Positions 1 to 10,151 of a stretch of DNA of 64,000 nt are shown here, piece by piece. Made by a program: the position numbers and the translations under genes. Positions within the stretch are counted from its first letter, which is position 1, and every line of letters begins with the position of its first letter. Source of the stretch: Spirochaetae bacterium HGW-Spirochaetae-1 (GTDB lineage: Bacteria; Spirochaetota; UBA4802; UBA5550); contig PGXY01000011.1 of assembly GCA_002839375.1 (NCBI GenBank), positions 248,001-312,000 on the forward strand. Reading direction: 5' to 3'. Below the pieces are notes generated by a model that was not told the origin of the DNA, ran no database searches, and saw only the letters and a program-made list of their open reading frames with translations.

Positions 1-1836
1 GGAAATAACCACATCATGCTTTCTTGCTATTTTTACGATATCATCGAGATATTTAATATCTATTATGGCGTAATTAGGTGACAGCTTTTCGATGAGCCCG
101 CTCTTCTTTTTGCTGAAAGCCAGTTCATCGAGAAAGGTGGGATGGCTCGTTTGAAGCAGCACGGCCTCGGTAACGGTTATTCTCAGGGTCTGTCGTGACC
201 ATTCATTGAGCAGAAACTTCATATTCTGGGGTATCTGATTTTTAGAATAGGCATTCAGCGTGTCGATGAATGTCTTCAACGGCAGGCCGCGTTTATGTGC
301 CGTAACAATGGATGACCGGGTTATCATGGCGTTGAGGATGACATCGTCCCTGGTGATTTCCGTGTGTGTCATGATATGATAGAGGCTCAGCGACGAAATC
401 TCCTCCGAGGGAATGATGAGGCTGAAATCCGGGTTTATATAGATGCATTTTTGGGGCTCGGGAATCGTGACGGTGGTTTTTACCCTGGCGGTGCGTGATG
501 CGATTTCAATCCCGATCTCGGAAAGCTGGGCATGGCCTTTTATGATGTCGATAATGCCGGTGACGCACAAAAGGTTCAGTGCTGACATGAACTGTTCCGA
601 CATGCTCTGGCGGAGATCAATTGTTTCCTGCAGGGAATTGCGCGCCGGTGCTGAAGCCAGGAGTCCCGTAACGGTGATGATCCTGAGATGCTCCAGTGTC
701 GCCTCGGGAAGCTTTGTCATTGTTTTCAGGATAGATGAAATTACCCTGTAAGACGGTATGTCTGTCATGGGAAGAAAAAGCTCGTTGAAATTATCAGTCA
801 GTTCCAGGCTGTGGAGTATTTTCATCAGAAGCGATTGCGGTTCCTCGAAATCGTCTTTAAGTGATGAGATGGAAATGGAGGCCACGTCCTTGTGCATGGA
901 CAGGCATTTCATCCTGTTGAGGAAGAACAGCGCCAGCTGTGCCGTCTCTTCGGGGTCGATATTTTTTCCCGTTATCTCTTTGATTGCTATCATGGAATCG
1001 GTGATTCTTTTCTGGTCTATTTTCCTGAACTTCATCTGCTTGGTGAGGAACAGACCAAAGGTGGATATGGCGTCATAGGTATAGAGGATGTTCAGAACGA
1101 AGCGGTACTGGTTACGGATATCATCCGTCGAGGGAACGTCGTGTTTTTTCAACTCCCCGATTATCGACGGCGCAAGTTTTTCGTTCAGAATGATAAAAGT
1201 GCGGAATTCAGGAGATATTGTGTGTACGATTGATGCCAGGCGCTCCTGTACTATGTAGCTCATGGTTTTATTGAATGATGACGGTGTTATCAGCGCCGTG
1301 GCCTCTTCAAAGGATAGGATGCCTCCCGCCGCGGCAAGGTGCCTGAGAAACTGCACTATCTTCGCGTCGGGAATTTTCTGCAAAAGGCCGGCATCGCCGG
1401 CCCTGGTTTCCAGAGCGGTTTTAATTTTTTTCAGCCTTTCATGTACATCGGCGGTGTCTTTAATATTGATGAGTTCGGCAATCTCGCTAATGCCGTAGAT
1501 TTTATCAAGCTTATTGGTGAGGAGCTGCCTGTTTTTGATCACATAAAGGAGAAGTTTCTGTGAAAGGTTCGTGGTATGGATTTCCAGTTCCGGAACCGTT
1601 GTATGTGTCGCCTTTTCCAGTTCGCCCAGGGTGGCTCCATCACCGTCGTCATAGACGGATTTAATTATTTCCAGTTCCTTCGCGTTCAGGGACTTCAGTA
1701 CGGCATGGATGCCGGCCGCCGACAGGATGGCCTGCTGGATATCCTTTTCATTGTCGGGTTTACAATGGAGGATTTTTGCGATTTCATTTTTTTTATCGCC
1801 GCTTAGTTTTTTCTGGATGTCTGATAGTGATTTCAT
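1..1836 (-). CDS. Helicase_C_3 (XPB/Ssl2-associated) domain protein, 3' end missing
   Basis: This minus-strand frame is open for 612 codons from ATG at 1836 to the window edge, so the stop codon lies outside. It begins MKSLSDIQKKLSGDKK. The first ~450 residues are mostly helical, with short stretches that look like winged-helix units (for example around the YGISEIAELINI segment). The last ~150 visible residues look like the helicase C-terminal domain 3 family: an INPDFSLIIPS strand, then a segment like SLYHIMTHTEITRDDVI and a helix starting KFLLNEWSRQ. In other bacteria, proteins with this domain are commonly encoded beside an XPB-type DNA helicase and are thought to act with it in DNA repair. 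I infer that such a helicase may lie just left of the window. Plus-strand frames across this region are shadows. The family call is by eye; the open frame is certain. Confidence 0.75.
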   Translation of the reverse strand, partial: MKSLSDIQKKLSGDKKNEIAKILHCKPDNEKDIQQAILSAAGIHAVLKSLNAKELEIIKSVYDDGDGATLGELEKATHTTVPELEIHTTNLSQKLLLYVIKNRQLLTNKLDKIYGISEIAELINIKDTADVHERLKKIKTALETRAGDAGLLQKIPDAKIVQFLRHLAAAGGILSFEEATALITPSSFNKTMSYIVQERLASIVHTISPEFRTFIILNEKLAPSIIGELKKHDVPSTDDIRNQYRFVLNILYTYDAISTFGLFLTKQMKFRKIDQKRITDSMIAIKEITGKNIDPEETAQLALFFLNRMKCLSMHKDVASISISSLKDDFEEPQSLLMKILHSLELTDNFNELFLPMTDIPSYRVISSILKTMTKLPEATLEHLRIITVTGLLASAPARNSLQETIDLRQSMSEQFMSALNLLCVTGIIDIIKGHAQLSEIGIEIASRTARVKTTVTIPEPQKCIYINPDFSLIIPSEEISSLSLYHIMTHTEITRDDVILNAMITRSSIVTAHKRGLPLKTFIDTLNAYSKNQIPQNMKFLLNEWSRQTLRITVTEAVLLQTSHPTFLDELAFSKKKSGLIEKLSPNYAIIDIKYLDDIVKIARKHDVVIS

Positions 1837-1985
1837 AGTAAAAAAGTTGTGGACACTGTAATGAGGCTATTTTATATAGACCCAGTTATTTGTGCAATAA
1901 ATTTTGTATTCTGTTTGTCGTAAATTACTGAAATATCCGATTTTGATTAGAAAAATTTGGTGTTCTGCCGAAAAAGGAGCAATAT

Positions 1986-3068
1986 ATGGTCCAATTTTTT
2001 CGTTTTGATAAAACTAAAATTCAGGAAAAGGCTTATAACGTGGTTGTTGGTCCTGCCGCTGCCCGTTTTTTCCTGAAGAGAACAGCGTATCTTATTCTCT
2101 TTATTTATTCCACCTTTTTTCTTGCCGTGGCTATACCTTTTGTACAAACGCCCTTCATTCCCATATATTTTGTCGGCAGTTTGGCAACTACCATATATAT
2201 GGCCCGTTTCGTCAACCATTGTATTAAATTTCTGAAATATCGCAACGGCAGCATAAAAATATCTCCCGCAGGCGCGGAGATAAAAGACAGTACAAAGACC
2301 TTTACGATACCGGCCGATGACATTACCTATATGGAGTATAACATCCTGGGGAACCTCCTCATCCGGGAGAAAAACGCCGTAACGTCATTTCCCGTGACTC
2401 TCCTGGCCGATGAAGATCGCGCAGTTCTCCTGGGATCACTGGAAGACATGGCGCCGAAAAGGACACGGCTTTACCGCAAGGTATGGGAGTTTGTTGACGC
2501 CATCGCCGTTGCCCTGGTACTGGCTGTGCACATCATACAATATGTAGTGCAGGCCTATTATATCCCCACGGGCTCCATGGAGGATACACTTCTGGTGGGA
2601 GACCATCTCTTTGTGGAAAAAATAACTTATGGACCCATCATTCCTCCCATGCTCGGGATGGAAAAACCGAAGCACCTCAATGTTCTGGGAATACGCGGTG
2701 TGAACCGCGGTGATATTGTTATTTTCCGGCCGCCCCATGAACAGGACAAGGATTATATAAAGCGATGCATCGCCATCAGCGGCGATAAATTGGAGATAAA
2801 GAACGGTTCGGTGTACGTCAATGGTGAGAAGAAGGAAGAGCCTTATGTAAAAGGCGTCACCTATGATGAGAATACCAGGAGCAAGGTTCAGGGGATTGTG
2901 CCCCCGGGTAAGATCGTGGTCCTGGGCGACAACCGTGAGAATTCCATGGATGGCAGGTATTTCGGTTACCTGGATATTGAAAGAATAAAAGGGCGCGCCT
3001 TCGTCCTTTACTGGAATACGGAACAGGTTAAGAAGCTCGATTTTTCGCGGATCGGCCTGATACGCTGA
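1986..3068 (+). CDS. lepB: Signal peptidase I with N-terminal membrane/PH-like extension
   Basis: Type I signal peptidase (S26), which cleaves signal peptides from exported proteins at the outer face of the cytoplasmic membrane. The catalytic serine is Ser197 in PTGSMEDTL and the general-base lysine is Lys259 in DYIKRC; the conserved GDNRENSMDGRYFG box follows. At 360 residues it is longer than many bacterial enzymes. Residues 1 to ~165 form an extra module with two hydrophobic helices (~27-70) and a beta-rich part (~80-150) resembling bacterial PH-like membrane domains. A third membrane helix just precedes the catalytic serine. An AAGGAG box sits about 7 bases before the ATG. The gene is divergent from the helicase-associated gene and precedes a penicillin-binding protein, so both neighbours act at the cell envelope. 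The peptidase call is firm; the PH-like label is tentative. Confidence 0.93.
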   Translation: MVQFFRFDKTKIQEKAYNVVVGPAAARFFLKRTAYLILFIYSTFFLAVAIPFVQTPFIPIYFVGSLATTIYMARFVNHCIKFLKYRNGSIKISPAGAEIKDSTKTFTIPADDITYMEYNILGNLLIREKNAVTSFPVTLLADEDRAVLLGSLEDMAPKRTRLYRKVWEFVDAIAVALVLAVHIIQYVVQAYYIPTGSMEDTLLVGDHLFVEKITYGPIIPPMLGMEKPKHLNVLGIRGVNRGDIVIFRPPHEQDKDYIKRCIAISGDKLEIKNGSVYVNGEKKEEPYVKGVTYDENTRSKVQGIVPPGKIVVLGDNRENSMDGRYFGYLDIERIKGRAFVLYWNTEQVKKLDFSRIGLIR

Positions 3069-3083
3069 TCGCCCGTATCAAGG

Positions 3084-3111
3084 GCCTGCGCCTATTCCGG
3101 CCGGCGCAGGC
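3084..3111. repeat. GC-rich hairpin between lepB and the PBP gene
   Basis: Perfect 9-bp inverted repeat GCCTGCGCC / GGCGCAGGC around a 10-base loop. No T-run follows on either strand, so it does not look like a standard terminator. It could stabilise the lepB mRNA 3' end or pause transcription before the next gene. Confidence 0.5.
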
Positions 3112-3161
3112 GTGTACGGTGCGGCCCATGAACGGTACGATGTGAGCATGTAAAATTCAGC

Positions 3162-5012
3162 ATGAACCAGAAGGTCTTCAAAGGCAGAGTAATCGCATCG
3201 GCAATCATCATCATTGGTGTTTCCCTCATATTTTTCATCAGGCTTTTTTCCCTTCATTTTTCCCCGAAACTGACGGTAGCAGATCGTAAAAAACCCGAGG
3301 TACGCCGCGGGCTTATAAAGGACCACAACGGATATATCCTGGCCATGAGCATCAGATCCGAATCTCTTTTTGCCAATCCCGGGGAAATGGATGATCGGGG
3401 TGCCGCGGCCCGGCTTATTGGTCCAATTATCGGTGCGCCGCCACAGTGGGTGCTCGAGAGAATTTCGCAGGAAAAAAAGTTTGTCTGGCTGAAGAGAAAG
3501 CTCCCGGGCGATACCGCTGACAGGATACGCGCTCTCAATATAAGGGGACTGTATTTTAGAAATGAATACAAAAGGGTCTATCCGCACGGAGACCTGGCGG
3601 CCAACGTTCTGGGCCTGGTGGGAATTGATAATCGTGGTCTGGAAGGAATCGAATTCTATTTTAATGACATTCTTTCCGCGAAAGAAGAGATCAGTTCCGC
3701 CTCCGATATCGACGAGATTGTCATGGGGCGGAACGTCAATCTCACCATCGACCGCTTCATACAGTATACCGCCCAGAAGGAACTGGACGCGGCGGCGCTG
3801 GCATGCAACGCGAAGCAGGGGGCCGTTGTGGTCATGGATATTAAAACCGGTAAAATTCTCGGTATGGCCAAGTATCCCTCCTTCAATCCAGGTGATCGAT
3901 CGACCCTGACAGGTGAGGCACTGCGGAATTTTGCCGTCATCGATTCCTTTGAACCCGGTTCCACCATGAAAATCATTTCCCTGGCCTCCATGCTGGAGAA
4001 CGATCCGTCGGTCCTCAAAAAATGGGTCACCTGCAGCGGCAGTATCGTAATCGGCGATACTACCATTGGTTGTCCGCGGTCTCATGGGCATATAGGAATG
4101 CCCGATATAATACGGTATTCCTGTAATGTGGGAATCATCGAATCAATGAAAAAGTACAGCAAAGAGTCCCTGTATAAAACGCTCGATTCCTTCGGCTTCG
4201 GCAAAAGGACCGGCATTGAACTTCCCGGCGAATTCGACGGCATACTCAGGCCTCCTTCTGCATGGTCGGGCCTTTCGAAATATTCAATCTCCATAGGGTA
4301 CGAAATTTCAGTAACCTCGCTGCAACTCGTATCTGCCTTTGCTGCCATTGCCAATGGGGGTGTCTACAACAGCCCTTCCATCATTGAATCCATCGAAAAC
4401 GGCAGCGGCGGCATAATCCAGGAATTCTATCCCCGCAGCAGGGGAAAAGTCGTGAATGAAAAAACAGCGCGTATTCTCCTGCAGCTCATGCAGGGAGTCG
4501 TCCGGGACGGCACCGGTGCCAGGGCCGGCTCCCGATACTATGCCGTGGCAGGGAAAACTGGTACCTCGCAGAAGTATTCCCGTCGCGGCGGCGCCTATTC
4601 GGACCGATCAATGTCCTCGTTTATCGGTATCGCCCCAGTATCGGCCCCCTCCCTGTGCATTCTAATCGTTCTCGATGATCCCGGTGGAAGTGAATCGGGA
4701 GGGGAGGTGGCTGCGCCGGTTTTTGCCCGTATAATTGACCGCGTGCTGCCACAGATGGGCGTGAAAGGCGAGGTCCTGAAGGCCGCTGCGCCTCTTTTCT
4801 CCCGTGAGCGGTCCAGGAATATCGACGCCAGGCTTATGCCCGATTTTAGAGGGAGGAGCCTGGAGGAAAGTGTGTATATCCTGACAAAAATTCAAAAACA
4901 GGTCAGTGTCGAATATGCCGTGCAGGGGACGGGAAAAGTCCAGTCGCAGAAACCTGTGCCGGGGACTGCTCTCCGGCATAATGATACACTGGTTTTATAC
5001 CTCGGGGAATAG
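3162..5012 (+). CDS. Penicillin-binding protein, FtsI/SpoVD-like transpeptidase with PASTA domain
   Basis: Class B penicillin-binding protein that cross-links peptidoglycan as a D,D-transpeptidase. It has a short cytoplasmic start and one membrane helix (~8-28), then the pedestal domain and the transpeptidase domain. The three active-site motifs are present: STMK at Ser267-Lys270, SCN at Ser320-Asn322, and KTG at Lys465 in AGKTGTSQK. The last ~65 residues form one PASTA-like unit (MPDFRGRSLEES to the end), as in FtsI/SpoVD proteins that bind muropeptides. The length of 616 residues fits this group. The ATG is used because no better in-frame start with a ribosome-binding site is visible; the site before it is weak. 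There is no mraW/mur/ftsA cluster around it, so whether it is the division-specific PBP or a second class B enzyme cannot be settled here. Confidence 0.9.
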   Translation: MNQKVFKGRVIASAIIIIGVSLIFFIRLFSLHFSPKLTVADRKKPEVRRGLIKDHNGYILAMSIRSESLFANPGEMDDRGAAARLIGPIIGAPPQWVLERISQEKKFVWLKRKLPGDTADRIRALNIRGLYFRNEYKRVYPHGDLAANVLGLVGIDNRGLEGIEFYFNDILSAKEEISSASDIDEIVMGRNVNLTIDRFIQYTAQKELDAAALACNAKQGAVVVMDIKTGKILGMAKYPSFNPGDRSTLTGEALRNFAVIDSFEPGSTMKIISLASMLENDPSVLKKWVTCSGSIVIGDTTIGCPRSHGHIGMPDIIRYSCNVGIIESMKKYSKESLYKTLDSFGFGKRTGIELPGEFDGILRPPSAWSGLSKYSISIGYEISVTSLQLVSAFAAIANGGVYNSPSIIESIENGSGGIIQEFYPRSRGKVVNEKTARILLQLMQGVVRDGTGARAGSRYYAVAGKTGTSQKYSRRGGAYSDRSMSSFIGIAPVSAPSLCILIVLDDPGGSESGGEVAAPVFARIIDRVLPQMGVKGEVLKAAAPLFSRERSRNIDARLMPDFRGRSLEESVYILTKIQKQVSVEYAVQGTGKVQSQKPVPGTALRHNDTLVLYLGE

Positions 5013-5078
5013 GATTGACCATTTCCGCATTTTGACAATAGGGATGATCGTATTGGGAACATTGGGTGGGTGAGTATG

Positions 5079-5151
5079 TGGGTTGCCCGGGGCTCGAACC
5101 CGGGACCTACTGATTAAGAGTCAGTTGCTCTACCAGTTGAGCTAGCAACCC
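5079..5151 (-). tRNA. tRNA-Lys (anticodon CTT)
   Basis: The reverse strand folds into a cloverleaf: acceptor GGGTTGC pairs with GCAACCC, and the anticodon loop is CTCTTAA, giving CTT for lysine codon AAG. The T arm carries GGTTCGAGCC. The discriminator base is A and no CCA is encoded. Its 5' end abuts the encoded CCA of the upstream tRNA-Gln, so the two are probably one transcript. Confidence 0.95.
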
Positions 5152-5225
5152 TGGCTGAGGGACCAGGAATCGAACCTGGGTTTGCGGGGCCAGAACCCGC
5201 CGTCCTGCCGCTGAACGATCCCTCA
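5152..5225 (-). tRNA. tRNA-Gln (anticodon CTG)
   Basis: Reverse-strand cloverleaf with acceptor TGAGGGA pairing with TCCCTCA and anticodon loop TTCTGGC, giving CTG for glutamine codon CAG. The tail GCCA, including CCA, is encoded at 5152-5155, unlike in the adjoining tRNA-Lys. There are no spacer bases between the two, so processing must cut exactly at the junction. Confidence 0.95.
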
Positions 5226-5421
5226 ATATGGATATTGATAAGTGCCGGTCAATAAAAATCAAGAAAATAAATAGTAAGCATTTAAAAAATGGATAAATAT
5301 TTTCCGGATTTACCCGGTCGGATTTATTGCGTATTCTCTTTCATATTATACTTCTGTGATACGCGGCGGCAAACGATAATTATGATATAGATATTTAAAT
5401 CAGTATGAGGGCAGAGGGCGT

Positions 5422-7296
5422 ATGACGGGACATTATGAAAAGAACCTGGCGGTTTTACGGAACAGGGACGCTGAAATGGCATCGCATGTTGACCGCCTGC
5501 ACGATGACCCATTAATTGAAGTGGTTGAGACAAAGGAAGGCGCGCCGGTCCCATCCATGCTGCTTGGAGAAAAGAAAAATTTTCTACACAGCCGTTTTGA
5601 TCCGGAAAAGGAGGCGGAGCGGTTCATGGGAGAAATCAATACTGCAGATCATGACCTCTATATCGTCATGGGTTTTGCTTTCGGCTATCATGTCGAGTCT
5701 CTTTTAAAAAGAATATCCCGCGATGTAATCGTACTGATAATAGAAAAAAACGGTTCTCTTTTCAGAAAGGCTCTGGAGCAGCGTGACCTGGCAGGAGTTC
5801 TCGGTGACAGCCGTGTCATGATCCTCCTTGATCCTCCCGAGGATGTCATCGCCGACCGGTTGAAGGGCAAGGCATCGAAGAATGTTTCCTTTATCACCCA
5901 CCGTGGTTCCCATCAGGTCTATTCCGGATATTACGGCACTGTGCTGGAAATCTGCCGGTCCTACCTGTCTACGAAGGAAGTAAATATTGCCACACTGGCC
6001 AAGTTCGAAAAATTGTGGAGCTCCAATATCGCAAGAAATATACAGTACTATGCGGATAATCGGGGTGTTCAGTCACTCTATGGAAAACTGCAGGGGATTC
6101 CGGCCATTGTCGTGGCGGCGGGGCCCTCCCTTATGGAGAGTCTGGATTTTATAGAAAGAAACCGTGACCGCGCCGTCATTATATGCGTTGATACGGCTTA
6201 CCGGATTCTCCTGAAGCGCAATATAGTTCCCCATTTCTGCATCGCCGTCGATCCCCAGGTCATCAATGCCCGTTATTTCGAGGGAGTGCCTCTGACGGAT
6301 ACGGTACTGGTGGCGGACCCCATGGTCCATCCGTCGGTTTTTCATCTTTTCAGGGGACGTTCCATGACCACGGGTCTTGTTTTTGACATGATGAAGTGGA
6401 TCGAGAGGATATGCGGCGACAAGGGAGAGATGACTCACGGGGGTTCAGTGTCCACCAACGCCTTTGACCTGGCCAGGAGACTGGGATGCTCGCCGGTTTA
6501 TCTCACCGGCCAGGACCTGGCCTTTACGGGCGGCCTGGCCCATGCCAGGGGCTCGTACCTTGATGAACAGATACATCTCAGGACGAGCCGCGTCAATAAT
6601 TCCCTGATGTTCAACCGGTACCAGCTCACGGCATTGCCGCCGGTATACGTGAAGGGAATACGGTCGGAAAAGGTCAGGACCAACCAGAAGATGATGATAT
6701 TCCTGGCCTGGTTCCAGAAGCGGAAGGATGAAGCGCTGGTCAATGCCACCTGCGATGGCGCGTTCATGACGGGGATACGCCATGTATCGTGCCATGACAT
6801 CAACCTGGAGAAAAGGGATATTCCCGTATCATCCGTGATCGATGGTCTCATGGCATCCATCAGGGAATCGATGAAGGACGCGGCGACCGTACGGAAAAGG
6901 CTCATTGATCGCATCAATGCCATGCTCAGGGACCTGGACACGCTTATTCCCCACCTGGAAAAGGCCGTGGGGTTTTCCGGAAAGCTGATAGATCTTTTGT
7001 CGCAGGCGGGGCAGGACCAGGGAAAGCTGGACTATATCCTCAGGAAACTTTCGGAGATCGACAGGACGATAGAGACGAAGAAAGAGGTCAAGGACATGAT
7101 AAGTCTCACAAGCCAGCGGGCGATCCACACAATCAGCGAAGGATACGATATTGATGCCTCCGACGCTGGTCTTTCCAGTGAAGTTCTTGTGGCCCGGAGA
7201 TCCCGCTTTCTTTACAGCGGCCTCTACGAGGCGGGCCTTTTCAACAGGAAAATATTAATGAAGATGCGGACCATGCTGGGGGAAGAAGCCTCCTGA
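5422..7296 (+). CDS. DUF115 / MptE-like motility-associated glycosyltransferase-family protein
   Basis: A 624-residue cytoplasmic protein of the 6-hydroxymethylpterin diphosphokinase MptE-like (DUF115) family, also annotated as motility-associated factor (Maf) glycosyltransferase family. The core begins near residue 228 with AIVVAAGPSLMESLDF, a nucleotide-binding glycine loop. It continues with VIICVDTAYRILLKRNI and the acidic HFCIAVDPQ strand, then a GGSVSTNAFDLARRLG segment and the LTGQDLAF motif. The C-terminal ~150 residues are helical. Known Maf proteins transfer nonulosonic-acid sugars to flagellins, but spirochaete homologues are uncharacterised and no flagellin or sugar-synthesis gene is adjacent. 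A second family member starts at 63421. The gene is convergent with thrC, 2 bases apart. Family call good, substrate unknown. Confidence 0.85.
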   Translation: MTGHYEKNLAVLRNRDAEMASHVDRLHDDPLIEVVETKEGAPVPSMLLGEKKNFLHSRFDPEKEAERFMGEINTADHDLYIVMGFAFGYHVESLLKRISRDVIVLIIEKNGSLFRKALEQRDLAGVLGDSRVMILLDPPEDVIADRLKGKASKNVSFITHRGSHQVYSGYYGTVLEICRSYLSTKEVNIATLAKFEKLWSSNIARNIQYYADNRGVQSLYGKLQGIPAIVVAAGPSLMESLDFIERNRDRAVIICVDTAYRILLKRNIVPHFCIAVDPQVINARYFEGVPLTDTVLVADPMVHPSVFHLFRGRSMTTGLVFDMMKWIERICGDKGEMTHGGSVSTNAFDLARRLGCSPVYLTGQDLAFTGGLAHARGSYLDEQIHLRTSRVNNSLMFNRYQLTALPPVYVKGIRSEKVRTNQKMMIFLAWFQKRKDEALVNATCDGAFMTGIRHVSCHDINLEKRDIPVSSVIDGLMASIRESMKDAATVRKRLIDRINAMLRDLDTLIPHLEKAVGFSGKLIDLLSQAGQDQGKLDYILRKLSEIDRTIETKKEVKDMISLTSQRAIHTISEGYDIDASDAGLSSEVLVARRSRFLYSGLYEAGLFNRKILMKMRTMLGEEAS

Positions 7297-7298
7297 TG

Positions 7299-9927
<2,629 letters not shown>

Positions 9928-9983
9928 GCAATTATACCCTTGTCGGTGATATGTGTCGTTTTGAAAAACACAATTGCTTTCCG

Positions 9984-10057
9984 CATCGGGCAGATAAGCG
10001 GGGATTTCTCCCCATAACAGACTGCAGAGGCTTGCAGTCTGCCGGACATGCCCGATG
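9984..10057 (-). ncRNA. Candidate three-way-junction leader RNA of hom-thrC
   Basis: Read on the minus strand, this 74-base element folds into a perfect three-way junction. P1 is 9 bp (CATCGGGCA at 10057-10049 with TGCCCGATG at 9992-9984). It encloses a 9-bp hairpin (CAGACTGCA / TGCAGTCTG at 10041-10018, loop AGCCTC) and a 5-bp hairpin (GGGGA / TCCCC at 10013-10000) capped by a GAAA tetraloop. The GNRA loop appears only on the minus strand, so the RNA would be in the hom transcript. A promoter-like sequence ends just upstream and the hom start codon is ~57 bases downstream. I could not match it to a known riboswitch class. It may be a metabolite-sensing or protein-binding leader; no terminator-like U-run is present, so any control might act on translation. 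Confidence 0.6.
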
Positions 10058-10069
10058 GACAATAAGTGC

Positions 10070-10090
10070 AGTATAAAACCGATTTGTCAA
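10070..10090 (-). promoter_or_regulatory. Probable hom-thrC promoter
   Basis: On the minus strand a TATACT -10-like hexamer (10075-10070) lies immediately before the leader RNA and would place the start site near its first base. A perfect TTGACA (10090-10085) is nearby, but only 9 bases upstream of TATACT. It would instead pair at 17 bases with a poorer -10 (ACTTAT). The exact pairing is unresolved. Confidence 0.45.
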
Positions 10091-10151
10091 TAATTGTTTG
10101 TAGGCATATTTTAATTTAGTGCATGTTTGCCCGGGAGGCATATAGGCGCAT

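Noticed and set aside
443-1806. Several plus-strand open frames of 74-113 codons
   Set aside because: They lie opposite the edge-truncated minus-strand Helicase_C_3 gene, which reads open over the whole stretch and shows protein-like composition.
3078-4091. A 337-codon minus-strand frame
   Set aside because: It is antisense to the penicillin-binding protein gene, whose active-site motifs are intact; the antisense product has no recognisable features.
9984-10057. S-adenosylmethionine (SAM-I) riboswitch
   Set aside because: A short CTTATC...GCCCGATG stretch recalls it, but the four-way junction and conserved internal loops are missing; the fold has three helices.
9928-10062. Upstream extension of homoserine dehydrogenase
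   Set aside because: It would add 45 unconserved residues before the Rossmann fold and would be translated from the structured leader RNA.
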